From the NCBI GenBank assembly GCA_964399535.1, contig CAYNRE010000055.1:186001-250000 (forward strand): a DNA stretch of 64,000 nt. Direction: 5' to 3'. The position numbers and the translations under genes are program-made. Origin of the DNA: CAYNRE01 sp964399535 (GTDB lineage: Bacteria; Planctomycetota; Planctomycetia; Pirellulales; CAYNRE01). The notes under the pieces are model-generated. The model was not told the origin of the DNA, did no database searches, and worked only from the letters and a program-made list of their open reading frames with translations. The stretch's first letter is position 1. Every line of letters starts with the position of its first letter. Positions 9,341-17,459 of the stretch are shown one piece after another.

Positions 9341-10992
9341 ACCTGGGAAAGATTGCCTGGCGCAGTATTGAACAGCGCTCGCTGTCGAGCATGTTGACCG
9401 CCCTGTCGATGGCCCTGGGGGTTGCCCTGGTCGTGGCGGTGCTGGTGATCTACGGCACCGTGCGCGATTCGTTTCAGCAAAGTGCCCAGGGCTACGACCT
9501 GGTTGTCGGCGCCAAGGGGGGCAAGCTGCAACTGGTTCTGAATACGCTCTACCACTTGAGCCAGCCGATCGAGAACATTCCCTGGAGCTATTACCAGGAG
9601 TTCACCAAGGGCCAGTATGCCTCGCTGGTGAGCACCGCGATTCCGATTTGCTTGGGGGACAATTTCCGCGGGTTTCGCGTGGTGGGGACCGTGCCCGCGA
9701 TTTTTGAGGAGCACGAATACGCTCCCGGGCGAAGGTACGAATTCCGTTCGGGCGAGAATTTCCGCGCGGACGATTTTTACGGCGCGGTGGTGGGTTCGGT
9801 CGTGGCTGGCAAAACGGGATTGAAGGTGGGGGACCAGTTTCAGCCCACTCACGGTATCGACACCGAAGAAGGGCAAGGGCACGAGCACGAAGCCTTTCAC
9901 ATCGTCGGGGTGTTGGCGCCTACCGGCACGCCCAACGATCGGGCGGTGTTCGTCAACATCGAGGGGTTCTTTCTGCTCGATGGCCATGCCAAGCCGGTCG
10001 CGGCGAAGGCGACAGCAGGCGAAGCTGCTGCTGGCGAGGCGGCAGGTGTCAAACACGACGCGCACGAAGCCGAGACGGCCGGTGCGCATGAGCATGACGC
10101 GGCCCACGACCACGACGGGCATGAGCACGACGCGCGCGAGGCCGAGACGGCCGGTGCGCATGAGCATGACGCGGCCCACGAGCACGACGGGCATGAGCAT
10201 GACGCGCACGAAGCCGACACGACCGACGCGCACGAACACGACGCGGCGCACGAGCATGACGGGCATGAGCATGACGCGCATGAAGCCGAGACGGCCGGTG
10301 CGCTTGAGCATGACGCGGCCCACGACCACGGCGATGACCCTGCACACGACCACGACCACGACCATGCCGATGACCCTGCACACGACCACGACCATGATCA
10401 TGCTCATGACCACGACCATCATCGGCCGCTGCCCGAGGAGCAGCGCGAGGTGACAGCGCTTTTGGTTCGTTCGGCCAGCCCGATCTACGCGCCCGGCTTG
10501 TTTCAAGCCATTAATGAAGGAAACGTGGCCCAGGCCGTTTACCCGATTCGTGAGGTGGCCTCGCTGTTCGATGAGATCGTGGGCAATATTCAGATGCTGT
10601 TGTTGGCCCTGGCGGCCATGGTGGTGGTGGTCTCGGCCTTGGGAATGATGGTCAGCATCTATAATTCCATGAGCGACCGGCGGCGCGAGATCGGCATTAT
10701 GCGGGCCCTGGGGGCTCGCCGTTCGACCGTGATGTGGATCATCTTGATCGAATCGGTTCTGTTGGCCGTTGGGGGTGGGTTGTTGGGCCTGGTGCTGGGC
10801 CACGGCGGGATCGGCCTGTTGAATCCCTGGATCGAGGCGGAAACCGGCGTGTCGGTCGGTTTCTTGCAGTTTGAGGCTGGAGAGTTACTGTTGATTCTGC
10901 TGCTGGCCGTGCTGGCTTCGCTGGTAGGGCTATTGCCGGCGATGGCCGCCTACCGGACCGACGTGTCGCAAGCCCTTAGCAGCGCTCCCTGA
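9337..10992 (+). CDS. MacB/FtsX-type ABC permease with long His-rich metal-binding insert
   Basis: A 551-residue permease. A first membrane helix at residues 20-40 (SMALGVALVVAVLVIYG) is followed by a periplasmic MacB-like domain, then three C-terminal helices (about 420-445, 465-490, 515-540) with the FtsX signature SDRRREIGIMRALGARR near 447. Between them, residues about 238-368 form a His/Asp/Glu-rich stretch: four 24-residue repeats of the pattern EAETAGAHEHDAAHEHDGHE followed by DAH, then two 12-residue GDDPAHDHDHDH-like repeats. By composition it should bind Zn, Ni or Cu in the periplasm. The permease overlaps the ATPase gene by four bases. Most MacB-type permeases lack such an insert. 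Confidence 0.9.
   Translation: MNLGKIAWRSIEQRSLSSMLTALSMALGVALVVAVLVIYGTVRDSFQQSAQGYDLVVGAKGGKLQLVLNTLYHLSQPIENIPWSYYQEFTKGQYASLVSTAIPICLGDNFRGFRVVGTVPAIFEEHEYAPGRRYEFRSGENFRADDFYGAVVGSVVAGKTGLKVGDQFQPTHGIDTEEGQGHEHEAFHIVGVLAPTGTPNDRAVFVNIEGFFLLDGHAKPVAAKATAGEAAAGEAAGVKHDAHEAETAGAHEHDAAHDHDGHEHDAREAETAGAHEHDAAHEHDGHEHDAHEADTTDAHEHDAAHEHDGHEHDAHEAETAGALEHDAAHDHGDDPAHDHDHDHADDPAHDHDHDHAHDHDHHRPLPEEQREVTALLVRSASPIYAPGLFQAINEGNVAQAVYPIREVASLFDEIVGNIQMLLLALAAMVVVVSALGMMVSIYNSMSDRRREIGIMRALGARRSTVMWIILIESVLLAVGGGLLGLVLGHGGIGLLNPWIEAETGVSVGFLQFEAGELLLILLLAVLASLVGLLPAMAAYRTDVSQALSSAP
10066..10404 (+). repeat. Coding tandem repeats, 72 bp x ~4 then 36 bp x 2, His-rich
   Basis: Units start at 10066, 10138, 10210 and 10282, exactly 72 bases apart. 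Each begins with GAAGCCGA or a close variant, and the fourth diverges after about 50 bases. A second array has a 36-base unit starting GATGACCCTGCACACGACC at 10333 and 10369. Both periods are multiples of three, so copy-number change keeps the permease frame. Confidence 0.93.
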
Positions 10993-11065
10993 GCGGCGGG
11001 CCCCGGGCCGTAGTCCCCATTTTCAAACGACTCTTGGCATCCGCTTTCCGAAACCGAGGTGACCG

Positions 11066-12760
11066 ATGACGACTGGAACCAAACGGTTGAGCGCCCTGGC
11101 CGTGGCATGCCTGCTGGCGGCGCTGGGAAGCTGGACGCGGCCCGCCGAAGCTTGCCCGTTTTGTAGCGCCGTGACCCAAACCCTCGGCGAAGAACTGGCC
11201 GGGTCCGACGTGGGCGTTCTGGCCAAGCTGGTCAGCGCGCCGCAGTCGGCCGCCAATTCGGCCGATCCGGCCGCCGCGGCCTCGCTCGACGGTACTCCTT
11301 CCAGGTTTGAAATCGTCGAGGTACTCAAAGGGGGCGACCTGCTGGGTGACCGGCGGGAGGTCGAAGTGGTGTATTTCGGCCAGGCCGAGTTGGGGCAAAC
11401 CTTCTTCATCATGGGGAGCGACCCCGCGCAATTGGTTTGGGCCACGCCGATCGCGCTCTCGCCCGATGCGATCCAGTACGTTCGCCAGTTGCCCAAGCTA
11501 CCCCCCACGGGGCCCGATCGGCTGAAGTTTTTTCAGCAGTATTTCGAACATGCCGAACCGATGCTGGCTCAAGACTCGTATGACGAATTCGCCAAGGCGC
11601 CGTACGCCGACGTGAAAGCCTTTCGCGACCAAATGGATCACGACACGCTTTTGGCCCGGGTCGGTGACAAGAACGTGGCCGCCAGCCGGCGCCGGCTGTA
11701 CCTGACCATGTTGGGGGTGTGCGGCACGGAGCAAGATTTGCCCGTGCTCGAACAGATGATTCGAGCCAAGGACCCCGAGTTGCGGACGACACTCGACGCC
11801 ATGGTGGCCGCGTACCTGACGCTCAAGGGCCCCGAGGGCATGCCGCTGATCGAAGAGTTGTTTTTCCGCGATCCGGCGGCCGACTTCACCGACACCTACT
11901 CGGCGCTGGTGGCGCTGCGGTTCCACGGCCAGGAAGAGAAGATCATTCCCCGAGAGCGGTTGCTCGAAGCGTTTCGGCTGATGCTGGATCGGCCCCAGTA
12001 CGCCGACCTGGTCATTCCCGACCTGGCCCGCTGGGAAGACTGGGAGCCGATGAACCGGCTCATTCAGTTGTTCAAAGAGGCCGACGAGCAATCGAGCTGG
12101 GTCCGCACCCCGGTGATTCAGTACCTGCGCGTGTGTCCGCTGCCCGAAGCCGCGGCGGCGATTAGCGAATTGGAAGCGATCGATCCCGAGGCGGTGAAGC
12201 GAGCCAACAGTTTCTTGCCCTTCGCCACGGCGACCGCGCCGGTACCGGCTCCGAGCGCCCCCGCAAGCGAGACGGCCGACCCGGCCGTCGCACAGCCAGC
12301 CGCAAGCGACGCGGCCGCGGCGGTCGCTCCGGCCCCCATTGAATCGGATCCGGCGGCCGCGCCAGCGCTTCCACCCCCGCCGGTCGAAACCGATCGCTTA
12401 CCGAGTTCGGCCGACTCGGCCGCAGGCACGGGGAGCCATCCGGCCGATACCGAGGCGACCGCTTCCGAGCCGACTTCCCTCGCGGCAAGCGAACCTTCCA
12501 ACTTGCCCAATGAGGCGAATGAAGATGCCGAGTCGGCAGCTGAGAATACCGACTCGGCAACTGGGGCCGTTGCCGCGGGCGCTGGGGCCGACGCGGGTGG
12601 TGCTCCGCCCTCGGGTGTGCCGCCCGGTGGCACCGCGACGTCGGTGGGAGCGAGCCGGCTTTTGGCCATTGCCGGAGCCCTGGGGCTGGTGGTGCTGGTT
12701 GCCTTGCTGGCAATCGTGTTTCTCGGAGGTCGCGGCCGAGAGTCGCGACGAACCGCTTAG
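11066..12760 (+). CDS. Exported, C-terminally membrane-anchored CPFC-motif protein of the metal ABC cluster
   Basis: A 564-residue protein. The signal peptide (residues 1-29) is followed immediately by ACPFCSAVTQTLGEELAGSD, so a CxxC pair lies right at the mature N-terminus. Residues 40-130 form a beta-rich domain, about 150-390 is an alpha-helical repeat-like region (HEAT-like in feel), and 395-525 is an Ala/Pro/Ser/Thr-rich linker. One transmembrane helix (about 530-553) and a basic tail (GRGRESRRTA) end the protein, giving an extracytoplasmic body with a C-terminal anchor. The function is unknown. Its place between the permease and the DUF3299 genes suggests a redox or metal-handling accessory. 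Confidence 0.82.
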   Translation: MTTGTKRLSALAVACLLAALGSWTRPAEACPFCSAVTQTLGEELAGSDVGVLAKLVSAPQSAANSADPAAAASLDGTPSRFEIVEVLKGGDLLGDRREVEVVYFGQAELGQTFFIMGSDPAQLVWATPIALSPDAIQYVRQLPKLPPTGPDRLKFFQQYFEHAEPMLAQDSYDEFAKAPYADVKAFRDQMDHDTLLARVGDKNVAASRRRLYLTMLGVCGTEQDLPVLEQMIRAKDPELRTTLDAMVAAYLTLKGPEGMPLIEELFFRDPAADFTDTYSALVALRFHGQEEKIIPRERLLEAFRLMLDRPQYADLVIPDLARWEDWEPMNRLIQLFKEADEQSSWVRTPVIQYLRVCPLPEAAAAISELEAIDPEAVKRANSFLPFATATAPVPAPSAPASETADPAVAQPAASDAAAAVAPAPIESDPAAAPALPPPPVETDRLPSSADSAAGTGSHPADTEATASEPTSLAASEPSNLPNEANEDAESAAENTDSATGAVAAGAGADAGGAPPSGVPPGGTATSVGASRLLAIAGALGLVVLVALLAIVFLGGRGRESRRTA

Positions 12761-12863
12761 GGCGAACGTTTCAAGCTTAAACAACCAGGTCGCCGGCCCG
12801 AAGTGCCGCCCCCGGCGCTTGTTTCCGTAGGGATCCCGGCTTTTTGACAACGGTTGAAGTGTC

Positions 12864-13529
12864 ATGAGTACTTTGGTGGAAAGCCGAGCCCTCTACAACG
12901 AACCGACGGCGCCCTATCGCGCTTTGAATCCTCTGGCCGTGGCCAGCGCCGCTGGCGGCGCGTGTTCGGCGGCCGCCTTTTTGGGTTGGCCGATGGCGGT
13001 TATCCCCGCGCTGACCCTGCTGGTCGGAGCCAGGGCCTGGTGGCGCATTCACTCGGCTCCCGAGGAATACACCGGGCTGCGGTTGGCGCAACTGGGAATG
13101 TTGTTGGCGGTTGCCTTCTGGATCGGGGGCTGGTCGTGGCTTTGGTACCAGTACCTCACCGAGGTTCCGCCGGGCTATTTGTCGATTAGTTACGACCAAC
13201 TACAACCCGCCGAGGGGAAGCCGCTGACCGAAATTCCCGACTCGGCCCGGGCGCTCGACGGCCAGCGGGTGTTTATCCGCGGTTACGTCTACCCGCCCAA
13301 TCAAATGACGGGGGTGCGGCGATTCGTGCTTTGCCGCGACAACGGCGATTGTTGCTTTGGCGGCACGCCCAAGCTGACCGACATGATCGACGTCAACCTG
13401 CTCAACGAGCTTTCGCTGAGCTATTCGAAGAAGTTGCACCGCGTGGCCGGCGTATTTCATGTAAGCGACGCCGGCGATCCGAACGCGCGGGGGGCCGTTT
13501 ACCGCTTGGATGCGGACTATTTGAAATGA
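12864..13529 (+). CDS. Membrane-anchored DUF3299 protein
   Basis: A 221-residue protein with two N-terminal membrane segments (about 25-50 and 68-93) and an extracytoplasmic DUF3299 domain from about residue 125. The domain carries the core pattern IRGYVYPPNQMTGVRRFVL followed by CRDNGDCCFGG, the paired cysteines of the family. The ATG at 12864 has no strong ribosome site. Its stop overlaps the next start (ATGA at 13526), so the two DUF3299 genes are coupled. DUF3299 genes co-occur with zinc-related ABC genes in proteobacteria, which fits this cluster. Confidence 0.85.
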   Translation: MSTLVESRALYNEPTAPYRALNPLAVASAAGGACSAAAFLGWPMAVIPALTLLVGARAWWRIHSAPEEYTGLRLAQLGMLLAVAFWIGGWSWLWYQYLTEVPPGYLSISYDQLQPAEGKPLTEIPDSARALDGQRVFIRGYVYPPNQMTGVRRFVLCRDNGDCCFGGTPKLTDMIDVNLLNELSLSYSKKLHRVAGVFHVSDAGDPNARGAVYRLDADYLK

Positions 13530-14329
13530 GTGGTACCGGTCGAACCACTACCGGCGGACCGGCCCGGCGGGATCGGTGCGTGTGGCTCTGCAAACTGGGG
13601 AGCCTCCTGCTGGCGTTGGTCCCGGCGGCGGGCTGCCGTCCCGAAAGCGACGTGCTCGAAGGCTCTTCGGCGGCCACCAACCCGGTGGTAACGACGGAGT
13701 CGGCCGCCGACCCCAGACAAACGGCGGTCGCTACGCAATCGGTAGCAGGGGAAGCCGAGGCTCCCGGCGCTGAAACCGCGGGTGCCGCACTGGCCGAGCC
13801 GCCGACCGGCGGAGGCAGCCCCGGGCCCGGCGGCGGCTCTTCGGCGGCCACGGATACGGCCCCGGCGGGAACCGCTGGTTCGGCCAGCGGTGCTACTGCG
13901 CCGCCTGGCGCCCCGGCACCGGCCCAGCCCCTCCGGCAGCGAGCCGCCCGGCGCGGCGAGGCAAGGGAGATTTCGTTCGACGACATCAAGTTTGAGATGG
14001 TCAAGGGGGACCCGTTCTTGCGGACGATGCTGACCCCGCCCATCGAAGCCCTGGCGGGTCAGCGAGTGCGGATTCGCGGTTACATGCTACCCAGCTTCCA
14101 GCAGTCGGGGCTCAAGCAATTCGTGCTGGTGCGCGACAACATGCAGTGTTGTTTCGGTCCGGGGGCCGCGCTGTACGACTGCGTGGTGATCAACATGAAG
14201 CCCGGTAAAGAGGCCGATTACAGCGTGCGGCCGGTGGCCGTGGAGGGAACCTTCGGCATCCGCGAACTGTTGGGGCCCGATGGCAAGCACCTGGCCATTT
14301 ACGAAATGGCCGGCGAGGCAGTGAACTGA
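13526..14329 (+). CDS. DUF3299 lipoprotein
   Basis: A 267-residue second DUF3299 protein. The ATG at 13526 overlaps the upstream stop by four bases; the same frame is open back to 13331, but that part lies antiphase inside the upstream gene. The N-terminus ends in LLALVPAAGC, a plausible lipobox with Cys at residue 37. Next comes a long Ala/Gly/Pro/Thr-rich linker (about 40-145) and then the DUF3299 domain with IRGYMLPSFQQSGLKQFVLV and MQCCFGPG. It shares the fold and CCFG motif with its neighbour but is anchored by lipid instead of helices, suggesting two copies placed differently in the envelope. Confidence 0.83.
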   Translation: MSGTGRTTTGGPARRDRCVWLCKLGSLLLALVPAAGCRPESDVLEGSSAATNPVVTTESAADPRQTAVATQSVAGEAEAPGAETAGAALAEPPTGGGSPGPGGGSSAATDTAPAGTAGSASGATAPPGAPAPAQPLRQRAARRGEAREISFDDIKFEMVKGDPFLRTMLTPPIEALAGQRVRIRGYMLPSFQQSGLKQFVLVRDNMQCCFGPGAALYDCVVINMKPGKEADYSVRPVAVEGTFGIRELLGPDGKHLAIYEMAGEAVN

Positions 14330-14391
14330 CGCCGGGCGGCCGGCGGAACCGGGTTTTAGCGAAACTTCAACAGCGAAGGACGGGGCCCACG

Positions 14392-14826
14392 ATGCCGGTT
14401 TTCCAGCGACTGGATCATGTTTCAATCGGCGTGGCCGACATGGAGCGCGCCCGGCGTTTGTTTATCGAGGTGCTCGGTGGCGAGTTGTTACCCGACGCCG
14501 GGGTGAGCGAAGCCGAGCAGTTCGAGTGGCTCACCTTTCGCCTGGGCGGAAAGAAGCTGGAGTTGGTGGCGGCCACTACGCCCGGGGCCGGAGGCGTCGG
14601 GCGATATATCGAGAAGCGCGGCGAAGGGTTTCACCACCTTTCGATCAGCGTGGCCAATCTGAAAGAAGCGATCGGGTATTTCACCTCTCAAGGCATCCGG
14701 GTGCTGGCCGAAAGTAACGAGAACCCGGCCTGGAAGCATTGTTATCTGCACCCGGCCGACACCTGCGGGGCGTTGATCCAAGTGTTCGAGGAAAACGAGT
14801 TTACTCGTTCGGCCGCGGGGGATTGA
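14392..14826 (+). CDS. Methylmalonyl-CoA epimerase-like VOC protein
   Basis: A 144-residue glyoxalase/VOC protein made of two beta-alpha-beta-beta-beta modules. Expected metal ligands are visible: His in LDHVSIGV (about 8), Glu in KLELVAA (about 60), His in FHHLSISV (about 82) and Glu in LIQVFEE near the C-terminus. Length and motifs fit methylmalonyl-CoA epimerase, which converts (S)- to (R)-methylmalonyl-CoA in propionate metabolism. The mutase is not in this window, so another VOC lyase activity remains possible. Confidence 0.82.
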   Translation: MPVFQRLDHVSIGVADMERARRLFIEVLGGELLPDAGVSEAEQFEWLTFRLGGKKLELVAATTPGAGGVGRYIEKRGEGFHHLSISVANLKEAIGYFTSQGIRVLAESNENPAWKHCYLHPADTCGALIQVFEENEFTRSAAGD

Positions 14827-14894
14827 GCGCGAGGTAGCGGCGGCGTTCCGGGGCCTTGCCAGTTGGAAAGGGCCGTCCCCCCCCGTCGGCGCCC

Positions 14895-15677
14895 TTACAA
14901 CATCCGGGGACGGGCAGCCCGTGGGAACTGCGACGTTGCCCGGCGGGCGACCAACTCGTCCAGAGCCCAGTCGCCACGGCATTCCTCGAGCGTTTCGCAG
15001 ACGACTTCGAGCCCGGCCAGGTACAGCCGATAGGCTGCGCCGCGGGGCTGGCTCTTGAGAATTCGGCAGCGTTCGCCTTGCACCACCAGGGCGGCGTGAT
15101 CGTCGAGCGCGATCGCCAGTTCGCCGTATTGGGCCACCTGGTTTTCCAGGGCGGCCTCACGCCCCTGGCTGTGATAGTGCGGGCACCCGAGGGCCGGAAT
15201 CAGCCCCAGGCCGCGAACCCGCAGATAGCTCCACTCCTCGGGCGAGTAATACTTTTGGGCATCGCTCAGGCCGTAGGCGAACCAGCAGTTGGCGCCGGCG
15301 CTCATACCGGCCAGAACCTTGCCCGCGGTCGCAGCGGCGACGAGCATCCGATCGATGCCCAGTTCGCGCCAGCGCCGCAGCATAAAGAGGGTATCCCCCC
15401 CGCCGACGTAGACTAGTTCCGCGGCCGCGATGCGCTCGGCGGCCAGCGTGGGGTCGGCTTCCGGGTGAGCGACAAGCAGGTTTTCGACCTGGCAGCCAAG
15501 GGCCTGGCCGTAAATCGCGGCAAACGCCTCGCACTGCGACTCGGCGTCGCGGCTGGCGGTGGGCAGGAACAGGGCCCTGGGTGAGCGGCGCTCGGTGAGC
15601 CGAACGACCCACTCGTCGATGGCGAGCGTTGCCCCAGAGGCCAGGTCGCCACCGCCAATGGCCACAATCTTGCGCAT
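14895..15677 (-). CDS. Peptidase S51 (dipeptidase E / PepE-like)
   Basis: A 260-residue S51 peptidase. The N-terminus MRKIVAIGGGD is typical. The nucleophile elbow AGMSAGANCWF places Ser near residue 129, preceded by YVGGGDTLFML (about 90-100), equivalent to the family GGGNT motif. His residues in GCPHYHSQGRE supply candidate catalytic partners. Family members cleave Asp-X dipeptides or process cyanophycin. It converges with the VOC gene across 68 bases. Confidence 0.85.
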   Translation of the reverse strand: MRKIVAIGGGDLASGATLAIDEWVVRLTERRSPRALFLPTASRDAESQCEAFAAIYGQALGCQVENLLVAHPEADPTLAAERIAAAELVYVGGGDTLFMLRRWRELGIDRMLVAAATAGKVLAGMSAGANCWFAYGLSDAQKYYSPEEWSYLRVRGLGLIPALGCPHYHSQGREAALENQVAQYGELAIALDDHAALVVQGERCRILKSQPRGAAYRLYLAGLEVVCETLEECRGDWALDELVARRATSQFPRAARPRML

Positions 15678-15767
15678 GAATACTCAGCGGATTTTGGCCC
15701 GCGGCGGCGCCGGTCGCCCGTCTGGTTGGGAGCGAACCGTTCTCCCGCCGGGTTGCCTCCGCTGATC

Positions 15768-16016
15768 TTAATGGCTGACGGCCGACGGCAACACCCGGCG
15801 CTCAGCGCTGACCGGGCGGGGGGTACTGCTTTGGGTGCGCCGCCAGGCCGTCGCGGGTGCCAAACGCGCCGCCTGACTAGGGCTGCCCGCTGCCACGCAC
15901 ACCAGCGACCGATTGAGCCCGATCCCGCGGGCGGCCGGAGGTGCGGCCAGGCAAACCACCACGACCGTCAGGCCCACCGCGGCCGAGATGGCAAGCGAGC
16001 AAACGCGCCGATGCAT
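15768..16016 (-). CDS. Possible small secreted protein (82 aa)
   Basis: A short ORF whose product begins MHRRVCSLAISAAVGLTVVVV, a convincing signal peptide (basic n-region, long hydrophobic core, then APPAARG). A GGAG lies eight bases before the ATG on the minus strand. The mature part of about 50 residues is basic and unremarkable. The signal and ribosome site argue for a real gene, but GC-rich chance ORFs are frequent here. Confidence 0.4.
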   Translation of the reverse strand: MHRRVCSLAISAAVGLTVVVVCLAAPPAARGIGLNRSLVCVAAGSPSQAARLAPATAWRRTQSSTPRPVSAERRVLPSAVSH

Positions 16017-16376
16017 GGTTGGATCTCCGCCGGAATCGAAAAACGGGGCTTGGCGATTACCGGAAAAAAGGCTCGTGGAACTCAGGCGGCTGAACCGTTT
16101 GGGCCGCCGCTATTCCCAGCGAAAACGCGCTGCCGATCGTTACGAGGTTTCATGGCCCGGGGGTGCCCCCGCACCCCCGCGGCGGCGGCCCGGGGTGTCG
16201 ACCGGAAGGGGCGGCAGGCGTGCCCCGGAAAACGGGAAACCCGGTGGCATCGGGCCCGCCGGACGGGCATACTCGGTGCCATCGCGGCGGCTCCCGGGCT
16301 GTGTCCTGGGGGCGGCGGGCGAGGCGATGGACGATGGAAAACCGTGCAAAGACCGTACTCCCGGGGGAATCAACGG
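16017..16376. other. Intergenic region upstream of the gluconolactonase gene
   Basis: A stretch of 360 bases with no supported gene. The reading frame of the downstream gene is open back to 15726, but no signal peptide or ribosome site supports an earlier start. GC-rich and C-run-rich; no convincing promoter, tRNA or riboswitch seen. Confidence 0.4.
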
Positions 16377-17402
16377 ATGTTTCAGCGAGGCTTTCGGCTA
16401 GTGGTGCTCGGGTTCCTGGCGATGGGTGGCGCGCGGCAGGCCGTGGCCGATCATCCGCCGGCGCAGAAGACGCTGGGAACCATCGTGCGTCTCGATCCGC
16501 GGATCGACGAGTTGATTCCCCAGGGTGCCGAGGTCGAGGTTCTCGGCTCCGGCTTCGATTGGTCTGAGGGGCCCGTCTGGGATCGCGCCGCGGGCCGGCT
16601 GCTGTTTTCCGACGTGCCTCAGAACGTGGTTTACCGGTGGCAGCCCGGGGGGGCCGTGGAAGAGTTTCTCCGCCCGAGCGGCTATACCGGTCCCCGCGCC
16701 CGCGGGGGTGAGCCGGGTTCGAACGGCCTGTTGATGGACCATCAGGGCCGGCTGGTGCTTTGCCAGCATGGCGATCGACGCGTGGCCCGGCTCAACGCCG
16801 ACGGCACCTTTGCCACGCTGGTCGACGGCTACCAAGGTCGGCGGTTCAACAGCCCCAACGACGGGGCCTTTCGCAAAAACGGCGACCTGTATTTCACGGA
16901 TCCACCCTATGGATTGGAGCAGGGTGAGAAAGACCCCGCGCGAGAGCTCGATTTCAACGGCGTTTATCGGCTCTCGGCGGCGGGCGAGCTGACCTTGCTG
17001 ACGCGCGAGGTGCGGTTTCCCAATGGGCTGGCGTTCTCGCCCGACGAGAAAACGCTGTACGTGGCCAGCTCCGATCCGAACAAGGCGGTGTGGTGGAGCT
17101 TTGCCGTTCAGGAAGATGGCAGCGTCGGTCCGGGCAAGATTCTGTTCGACGCCACCGACCGAGTGGGGCCGGAAAACAAGGGCCTGCCCGATGGGCTCAA
17201 GGTGGACCACCTGCGCAACCTGTGGGCGACCGGCCCGGGCGGAGTGCTGGTGCTGACGCCCGAGGGGAAACACCTGGGCACGTTGGCCACTGGCGAGGCC
17301 ACGGCCAACTGTGGCTGGGGCGAAGACGGTTCCACGCTGTTCGTGACGGCGGACATGCACATTTGCCGGGTTCGCCTGGCAACTCGAGGAGCCGGCTGGT
17401 AG
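16377..17402 (+). CDS. Secreted SMP-30/gluconolactonase/LRE family hydrolase
   Basis: A 341-residue beta-propeller lactonase. The ATG at 16377 begins a signal peptide (FQRGFRLVVLGFLAMGGARQ). Propeller and metal-site motifs follow: WSEGPVWD (Glu ligand), GSNGLLMDHQGRLVLCQHG, FNSPNDGAF (Asn ligand), FTDPPYGL, FPNGLAFSPDEKTLYVA and KGLPDGLKVD (Asp). Calcium-dependent hydrolysis of sugar lactones such as gluconolactone is the known family activity. The RraA gene follows after 57 bases in the same direction. Confidence 0.87.
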   Translation: MFQRGFRLVVLGFLAMGGARQAVADHPPAQKTLGTIVRLDPRIDELIPQGAEVEVLGSGFDWSEGPVWDRAAGRLLFSDVPQNVVYRWQPGGAVEEFLRPSGYTGPRARGGEPGSNGLLMDHQGRLVLCQHGDRRVARLNADGTFATLVDGYQGRRFNSPNDGAFRKNGDLYFTDPPYGLEQGEKDPARELDFNGVYRLSAAGELTLLTREVRFPNGLAFSPDEKTLYVASSDPNKAVWWSFAVQEDGSVGPGKILFDATDRVGPENKGLPDGLKVDHLRNLWATGPGGVLVLTPEGKHLGTLATGEATANCGWGEDGSTLFVTADMHICRVRLATRGAGW

Positions 17403-17459
17403 CCGGAGCGGTACCGCCGGTCGTTTCTCCGCAGCAAGCGAGCACCGAAGGTTTCATCG

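Noticed and set aside
10066..10404. Regular direct repeats that could suggest a CRISPR array
   Set aside because: Units are contiguous 72-bp coding repeats without spacers and keep the permease frame.
8938..10803. A 621-residue minus-strand frame rich in Val/Met/Arg repeats
   Set aside because: It runs antisense to the ABC ATPase and permease; its length comes from the GC-rich His/Asp repeat and it has no recognisable domain.
15726..16376. N-terminal extension of the gluconolactonase frame
   Set aside because: The signal peptide begins at the internal ATG 16377; the upstream part is low-complexity Arg/Gly/Pro sequence.
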